Part shown: positions 59,258-64,000 of the stretch, piece by piece
Layout: each line of letters opens with the position of its first letter
Numbering within the stretch: position 1 is the first letter of the stretch
DNA from: Gleimia hominis
Lineage (GTDB): Bacteria; Actinomycetota; Actinomycetes; Actinomycetales; Actinomycetaceae
Direction: 5' to 3'
DNA: 64,000 bases
NCBI RefSeq assembly: GCF_032085515.1
Contig: NZ_JASXSX010000001.1
Location: 1,426,001 to 1,490,000, forward strand
Translations under genes and position numbers: made by a program
Notes under the pieces: model-generated
What the model saw: only the letters and a program-made list of their open reading frames with translations
What the model was told of the DNA's origin: nothing
The model's database searches: none

Positions 59258-59809
59258 CTAGTGTGCTCCACCAGTATTATCCCGCGGTTCAAAGTCTGCC
59301 TCCGCCACCAGCCGCGCACACAACCTTTGGGCATGCACGTGCGCTGGCCGATCGTCCACCTTGAGGTGCAGATTCGCGCACTGCCGGTACCACTGGGTGC
59401 GCCGGCGTGCGATCGAGCGCAAGTTTTGTTCCGCCCCACCGCTCAGCAGTGGCCGGTGGGCAGTGCCGTCAATGCGGCGCAGTGCCTCGGGTACCTCAAC
59501 GTCTAAAAACACTACTGCACTGCCGCGCCCAGTGGCCTCCATCAAGTCGCGGCGATTACAGGGCGTCTCCACCACGCCCCCTCCGGTCGCGATAACGCAG
59601 TCGCCGCGGCTCAACCATTCGCGCAAGCAGTTCGCTTCAACTTCGCGAAAACAGTCTTCACCTCGCGCAAAAATCTGCGCAATCGACGTGCCGGCGCGCC
59701 GCTGAACTTCCTCATCCAAATCTACAAACTCCCAGCGCAGCAACGCCGACAACGCCTTGCCCACACTGGACTTACCGCTGCCCGGCAGGCCAATCAGAAT
59801 AATACTCAC
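59258..59809 (-). CDS. aroK: Shikimate kinase
   Basis: 183 residues. P-loop LIGLPGSGKSSVGKAL, the substrate Asp in FVDLDEEVQRRAG, FARGEDCFREVEANCL with its Arg, the ATGGGVVE loop, and RPLL plus RRTQWYRQCA near the end are all intact. It phosphorylates shikimate. The GTG start overlaps the aroC stop (GTGA); the frame runs 51 codons further upstream inside aroC without AroK features. It is the active counterpart of the pseudoenzyme downstream of aroB. Confidence 0.95.
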   Translation of the reverse strand: MSIILIGLPGSGKSSVGKALSALLRWEFVDLDEEVQRRAGTSIAQIFARGEDCFREVEANCLREWLSRGDCVIATGGGVVETPCNRRDLMEATGRGSAVVFLDVEVPEALRRIDGTAHRPLLSGGAEQNLRSIARRRTQWYRQCANLHLKVDDRPAHVHAQRLCARLVAEADFEPRDNTGGAH

Positions 59810-61014
59810 GGCTGCAGGCGCGCCCTTGTTTCGCGCACGTATGAATCCATCGCCGTGCGGGCACGGTCCACAGTGGTGCCGCCAAACATTTGCGTTACCG
59901 CATTGGCCAATACCAGCGCCACCATCGCCTCCGCGATCACCGCAGCCGGTACCACCGCGCACGTATCCGACCGCTGATGCAGCGCCTTCGCAGCAGTGCG
60001 GTTTTCTAAATCAATGGTGCGCAACGCGTGGGGAACCGTAGAGATCGGTTTGAACCCAACGCGTGCCACTAGTGGCTCACCGTTGCTCATTCCCCCTTCT
60101 AAACCACCGGCGTGGTTCGTCGGACGGTAAGCACGCGCGTCAACCAAGATTTCGTCGTGCGCGCGCGACCCCCGGGTCTGCGTTTGCGTTAGGCCATCGC
60201 CGATCTCCACGGACTTCGCCGCTTGGATCGACATGAGTGCTTGCGCCAGCTGCCCGTCCAACCGCTGATCCCACTGCGTGTAAGTGCCCAACCCCGCGGG
60301 CACGTTGAACGCCACCACTTCAACCACCCCGCCGACCGTGTCACCACTGCGTTTCGCCCCATCAATTTCCGCTCTAAACCGCGCCGCCGTTGCCGCGTCA
60401 ACACACCGCACGTCACTGGCATTAACCGCATCCGCGTCCCCCAGTGTTAGCTGGCGGGCGGGCGCGGCTTCCTGGCCGACTTGCACCACGTGGCCCAGAA
60501 CCTCAATGCCTGCGACCTGACGTAGAAACTGGCGCGCCACCTCACCCAGCGCAACCCGCATCGCGGTTTCGCGCGCGCTTGAGCGCTCCAACACGTTGCG
60601 AGCGTCCTCATGCGCATATTTCAACATTCCGGGCAGGTCCGCGTGACCGGGACGGGGCTGCGTCAGCCGCTTATTGCGCGCCACTTCGCGCTCATCACCC
60701 GTCCCTGCGTCAATCATGAGGTCCTTGGGATCCACCGGATCAGAAGACATAACGGTGCGCCACTTCGGCCATTCCGAGTTCGCCACTTCGATTGCAATCG
60801 GTGAGCCCAAGGTCCGGCCGTGACGCACCCCGGAAAGTAAACGCACCCGGTCTTGTTCGAACTTCTGCCGCGCTCCCCGCCCGTAACCGGTGCGTCGGCG
60901 TGCCAATGCACCCTCGATATCTGCACTAGTGATTGCTAGGCCCGCGGGCACGGATTCAATAATCCCCACCAGAGCTTCACCGTGCGATTCCCCGGCTGTT
61001 ATCCAACGCATCAT
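59806..61014 (-). CDS. aroC: Chorismate synthase
   Basis: 402 residues. It forms chorismate from EPSP with reduced FMN. RWITAGESHGEALVGIIESV, RRRTGYGRGARQKFEQD, RPGHADLPGMLKYAHEDARN, RSSARETAMRVALGEVA and GGLEGGMSNGEPLVARVGFK are family signatures, including catalytic His residues. Starts at ATG 61014 or 61011. The 147 bases upstream contain short degenerate GGTCCACGC-type repeats and no gene. Confidence 0.96.
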   Translation of the reverse strand: MMRWITAGESHGEALVGIIESVPAGLAITSADIEGALARRRTGYGRGARQKFEQDRVRLLSGVRHGRTLGSPIAIEVANSEWPKWRTVMSSDPVDPKDLMIDAGTGDEREVARNKRLTQPRPGHADLPGMLKYAHEDARNVLERSSARETAMRVALGEVARQFLRQVAGIEVLGHVVQVGQEAAPARQLTLGDADAVNASDVRCVDAATAARFRAEIDGAKRSGDTVGGVVEVVAFNVPAGLGTYTQWDQRLDGQLAQALMSIQAAKSVEIGDGLTQTQTRGSRAHDEILVDARAYRPTNHAGGLEGGMSNGEPLVARVGFKPISTVPHALRTIDLENRTAAKALHQRSDTCAVVPAAVIAEAMVALVLANAVTQMFGGTTVDRARTAMDSYVRETRARLQP

Positions 61015-61161
61015 GCCCCCAGTGTGTCACATCGAGATTACGCGAGCCCAAACACTCCGGATTGCGCCAACACATCCGTTCCGGTCCACGCGGATCTACG
61101 TGCCCGGGTCCACGCAAACACAGGCGCTTCGGTACACGCGAGCTCGCGCGCCTCAGGGGCA

Positions 61162-61839
61162 TTAGAATGACGCGATCGTTCCAGATCCCATCAGCCAGAT
61201 CAGTGCGGCCCCTGAAATCATCGCCGGCCCGAACGCCACCGTGTCCTTTAACCGGGCTCTACGAGCCACGAGCAGCACGCACGCGTATACACCGCCGATC
61301 ACGAAACCGGTGACCAGACCCCCGAACGCGGTACCTGCCGAGTACAATCCGAGCCAAGCACCGAGCAGTGGTGCCAGTTTAATGTCGCCGCGCCCAACGC
61401 TGCCGCCCAAAGATCGCACTACAAACAGGGGCAGGAACCAAACGAGCGCGCCCACAGCTACGTTGAACAGCAGTTCCGCTAAATGCACGTCTTGCCACGC
61501 GTGGACCACGCCGATCACCGCGCCAACAGCAAGCAGGCCCGCACCGATTACCGTCAAGGCATTCGGTAGTTTCTTCACCGTCCCATCCACCAGCAGGTGC
61601 ATCGCGAGTACGCCGCTGAGCGGCAGAGTCACCGTCAAAAACGGGTCAGTGAAGCCAGCGAATAAAACCGCAGCTTCCACCAGCGCCGTCAAGTACACCA
61701 AATGTGACGCCGCCGGAGTCGGTAATCCGTGGGGTTCAAAGTAACGCGCCAGCAGCCTCGGCCCGCGCATCCCAGCCCAAATAACTACAGCCAAGCCCAA
61801 CGCGCACGCACACGCGTACCAAATGATTTGCGCGCTCAA
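61162..61839 (-). CDS. A24-family prepilin peptidase
   Basis: 225 residues, about seven membrane helices. The two catalytic Asp motifs of type IV prepilin peptidases are seen: VDGTVKKLPNALT in the first and GRGDIKLAPLLGAWLG (GxGD) in the second. It cleaves prepilin leaders and may also methylate. No pilin or tad genes are in the window, so the substrate is elsewhere. TTG start overlapping the aroE stop by four bases. Placement amid aro genes is common in actinobacteria. Confidence 0.85.
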   Translation of the reverse strand: MSAQIIWYACACALGLAVVIWAGMRGPRLLARYFEPHGLPTPAASHLVYLTALVEAAVLFAGFTDPFLTVTLPLSGVLAMHLLVDGTVKKLPNALTVIGAGLLAVGAVIGVVHAWQDVHLAELLFNVAVGALVWFLPLFVVRSLGGSVGRGDIKLAPLLGAWLGLYSAGTAFGGLVTGFVIGGVYACVLLVARRARLKDTVAFGPAMISGAALIWLMGSGTIASF

Positions 61840-62663
61840 CTGTTCCTCCCCACATGATCCATCGCGGCGTCCATCGCCTGCCGCATTGCGCGAATATCCG
61901 GTGACTTCCCAGTCATAAGCTCAACTTGCTGAACCGCCTGATGCAGCAGCATCTCGTGGCCCGACACCACCCGAGCGCCCCGCGCGTGAGCCTGCGTAGC
62001 CAATGCAGTCGGCCAATCCTCATACACCACATCCAACACCGTCGCGCCCGATTGGAACGGAGCATCCGCCCATTCGTCCGCCACCGACCTCGGCACCGTC
62101 GAAATCACCACATCCGCGCGAGCCAGAACCTCAAGGGCTTGACGGCGATTACGCCACGGCACATGTCGGGTCGACACTCCCATCCGGTTTTCCGCCAAAG
62201 TAATCGAACCCGGACCACCGAAACTGCGTGCAATCGTCCAGATTTCCCGAGCTCCCAACTGCCCTAAAGCGGCGAGGGCGGAAGACGCGGTGGCCCGGCC
62301 ACCCACAATAACCGCGGTTTCGTAGTGGCCCTGCTCGTGCTGAACTGCCTGCACGATCCCGTGCACATCCGTGTTGAACCCCGCTAGCACTCCGGCGGAT
62401 GGCACCACGGTATTCACCGCTCCTACCGCTTCCGCAAGCGGCTCAACCGCATCTAAAACCCCGATGATCACCTGTTTAAGCGGCATCGTGACAGCGCACC
62501 CCAGAAAACTCGAGGGCCGCGACTGCACCCACTGCGGCAACCGTTCAGCAGTGACGTCAACGGCTTCGAACTCGTGGTCTAACCCCAAGCTCGCGTAAGC
62601 TGCGCGGTGCAAAATCGGTGACAAACTGTGCGCCACCGGATGTCCAATCACATACCCACGCAT
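61836..62663 (-). CDS. aroE: Shikimate dehydrogenase
   Basis: 275 residues. It reduces 3-dehydroshikimate. IGHPVAHSLSPILHRAAY binds substrate, VTMPLKQVI carries the catalytic Lys, FNTDVHGIV the catalytic Asp. The nucleotide loop reads VGGRATASSAL, with Arg in place of a usual Gly/Ala, and no clear NADP-selecting basic motif was identified (TIARSFGGPGS). Some AroE-like enzymes prefer quinate or NAD, but the aro context supports AroE. It follows mltG after 23 bases, with GAAGG before the ATG. Confidence 0.88.
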   Translation of the reverse strand: MRGYVIGHPVAHSLSPILHRAAYASLGLDHEFEAVDVTAERLPQWVQSRPSSFLGCAVTMPLKQVIIGVLDAVEPLAEAVGAVNTVVPSAGVLAGFNTDVHGIVQAVQHEQGHYETAVIVGGRATASSALAALGQLGAREIWTIARSFGGPGSITLAENRMGVSTRHVPWRNRRQALEVLARADVVISTVPRSVADEWADAPFQSGATVLDVVYEDWPTALATQAHARGARVVSGHEMLLHQAVQQVELMTGKSPDIRAMRQAMDAAMDHVGRNS

Positions 62664-62686
62664 CTAGTTCTTACCTTCATCGGCAC

Positions 62687-63994
62687 TTAGCACTTACCTT
62701 TATTTGCCGAGCACCAGTCTTGCAGCTTCTTCTGCGCCTGCTCATGCTCTTCCCTGGTGTTCGTGAAAATCGTTTCCCCTGAATCCAGGTTAACGGTCAC
62801 GAAATACAACCACTTGCCCTTCGCGGGTTCCAGCGTTGCTTCAATCGCATCCTCGCTGGGCGCCGCAATTGGCCCGGGGGGAAGCCCTTTGTGTTTGTAC
62901 GTGTTGTATGGGGAATCGACCTTCAGGTCGTCGAGCGAAGGCACCCCACTTTGCCGGCCCAACGCGTAGTTGACCGTGGAGTCCATTTGCAACAGACCCG
63001 CAGTCTGCCCCCCGGTATCTGCCAACCGGTTGTCGATTACGCGCGCCACCTGCGGCAAGTATTTCTTAATATTTACTTCCCGCTCCAGAATGGAAGCCTT
63101 AATCAACAGTTCTTCCTGCTTGTCTTCGGGCACGTTGTAGTTACTGAGGGTCTCTTTCGTTTTATCCACCATCTGTTTGAGCACGGACTGCACCGAGTCG
63201 TCCTGATGGACCTCGTAGGAACCCGGGCTGAGCCAGCCTTCCGAGTTTCCGTTCGCAACTTTCGGTAGCCCCAGTGCCTGCGCGTCCCTCATCGCGTCTT
63301 TAACGGTTTTCTCGTCGAAATTCGCAAACGACGCGAGCCGCTGCGCAATCAAGTCGTTACTCATCCCGGGGGATACGGTGACGGCGTTCGAGCTGCGTTT
63401 CGTATCGTCAAGTAGTGCCGCGACCGCATCCACCGCACGCATCTGCTTCTTCATCTGGTAGGTACCCGGCTTCACCGTGGCGGCCGCTGCGTTATCGTTC
63501 CAGGCTTTCAAGAACGCGTCCTGGGTCTTCACAATATTCTTTTCCACCATGTTCGCGCCAATAATGGTGCCCGAATCCCCCGGGTTTACTACGAACTGCA
63601 CTTCCCCAGTACCAGGCCCCGCATAATCAGTAGATTCTTGAGGGGTTTTACCGCCCCACACGGCATTGAGCGCAAAGTACAAGCACACCGCCAAAATCGC
63701 TACCACAACCCCAATGATGAGGCCCGTGCGGATCTTCCGGTTGCGTCGGCGTTTGCGCACGCGCGCCCGTTCTGCTTCCAATCGCCTAGACCGCAAGCCA
63801 GTTGTGGTGGTTAGATGTTCCCCGTTGCGAGCAAAACGCGGGTCCGTGCTTCGCGCACCCGGTGGGGTTTGCTGCGAGGCACGCGCCCGAGCCCGCTCCC
63901 GCCGGGTTGGGAACGGGGAGTGTGAAGGTTCCGCGTTCCGTGATCTGTCGGGACCACGGTTTTGCCTCGCGTTGTTGTTTGCGCTCTCGTTCAC
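62687..63994 (-). CDS. mltG: Endolytic murein transglycosylase MltG
   Basis: 435 residues. A long basic cytoplasmic N-terminus (~1-85, RRERARARASQQTPPGARS, RKRRRNRKIRTG), one membrane helix (LIIGVVVAILAVCLYFALNA) and the YceG domain with LIKASILEREVNIKKYLPQV (catalytic Glu), VIDNRLADTGGQTAGLLQMD and STVNYALGRQSG. It cuts nascent glycan strands and sets their length. The GTG at 63994 lies six bases from the window end and could be the true start (GTGA, as in an overlap with ruvX), but an upstream start cannot be ruled out. Confidence 0.9.
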   Translation of the reverse strand: MNESANNNARQNRGPDRSRNAEPSHSPFPTRRERARARASQQTPPGARSTDPRFARNGEHLTTTTGLRSRRLEAERARVRKRRRNRKIRTGLIIGVVVAILAVCLYFALNAVWGGKTPQESTDYAGPGTGEVQFVVNPGDSGTIIGANMVEKNIVKTQDAFLKAWNDNAAAATVKPGTYQMKKQMRAVDAVAALLDDTKRSSNAVTVSPGMSNDLIAQRLASFANFDEKTVKDAMRDAQALGLPKVANGNSEGWLSPGSYEVHQDDSVQSVLKQMVDKTKETLSNYNVPEDKQEELLIKASILEREVNIKKYLPQVARVIDNRLADTGGQTAGLLQMDSTVNYALGRQSGVPSLDDLKVDSPYNTYKHKGLPPGPIAAPSEDAIEATLEPAKGKWLYFVTVNLDSGETIFTNTREEHEQAQKKLQDWCSANKGKC

Positions 63995-64000
63995 GGTACT

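Noticed and set aside
61015..61161. Short GGTCCACGC-like repeats upstream of aroC as a regulatory array
   Set aside because: Copies are few, short and degenerate, and could be chance in GC-rich DNA.

Overview
This window looks like a chromosomal segment from a fermentative actinobacterium, most likely of the Actinomycetaceae. The evidence is an actinobacterial gene set: an actinobacterial-type integration host factor (mihF), a GarA/FtsR/MerR cluster with the DUF881-SBP-DUF881 trio, HelY next to TatC/TatA and a DUF3866 protein, adjacent Lnt and polyprenol-phosphate mannosyltransferase, a helicase-dead PriA, and a fused cytidylate kinase-Der GTPase. GTG and TTG starts and 4-nt stop/start overlaps are common. 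I cannot name the species. Two runs of N (2500-2597 and 2670-2758) show a draft assembly that broke inside a tandem repeat.

Layout. 1-3480: the end of a YhgE/Pip-type membrane protein, then a repeat-built surface protein with a signal peptide and an LAxTG sorting signal, whose promoter spacer holds a run of eight C. 3722-10338 (minus): regulators (MerR, FtsR, GarA), the DUF881/SBP envelope trio and aminopeptidase N. 10462-18155: a transporter block with a purine permease fused to a UraD-like domain, a YkvI-family protein, a metallophosphoesterase coupled to an MFS symporter, and an NhaC antiporter. 18281-23178: an alpha-glucosidase facing a three-gene sugar ABC importer without its ATPase. 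23380-23453: tRNA-Pro(GGG). 23636-32353 (minus): transaldolase, then Cmk-Der, TyrA, RluB, ScpB, ScpA, ParA and XerD. 32624-37061 (plus): transketolase, then nagB-nagA. 37127-43430 (minus): Ppm-like GT2, Lnt, HelY, TatC, TatA, with DUF3866 divergent at 43582-44769. 44884-63994 (minus): a long housekeeping series in transcription order mltG, aroE, prepilin peptidase, aroC, aroK, aroB, an AroK-like pseudoenzyme, efp, nusB, mihF, gmk, rpoZ, coaBC, metK, priA, fmt, rsmB, rpe. It ends in an FMN riboswitch followed by an ABC permease and a substrate-binding lipoprotein.

How the parts fit. Sugar use stands out: alpha-glucoside import and cleavage, GlcNAc-6-P breakdown, and non-oxidative pentose phosphate enzymes (tkt, tal, rpe). 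The tkt and tal genes lie about 8 kb apart on opposite strands yet share a near-identical upstream element, which suggests joint control. The riboswitch-controlled ABC genes read as a RibXY-type riboflavin importer whose Shine-Dalgarno can be hidden in a hairpin. The aro genes supply chorismate, and the series carries a second shikimate-kinase-like protein that has lost its ATP-binding and substrate residues.

The most unusual items are: the riboswitch-ribXY locus; the poly-C tract in the surface-protein promoter; the shared tal/tkt element; the permease-UraD fusion with its catalytic His replaced by Tyr; and the AroK pseudoenzyme. All functional calls rest on reading motifs and gene order; no database search was run.
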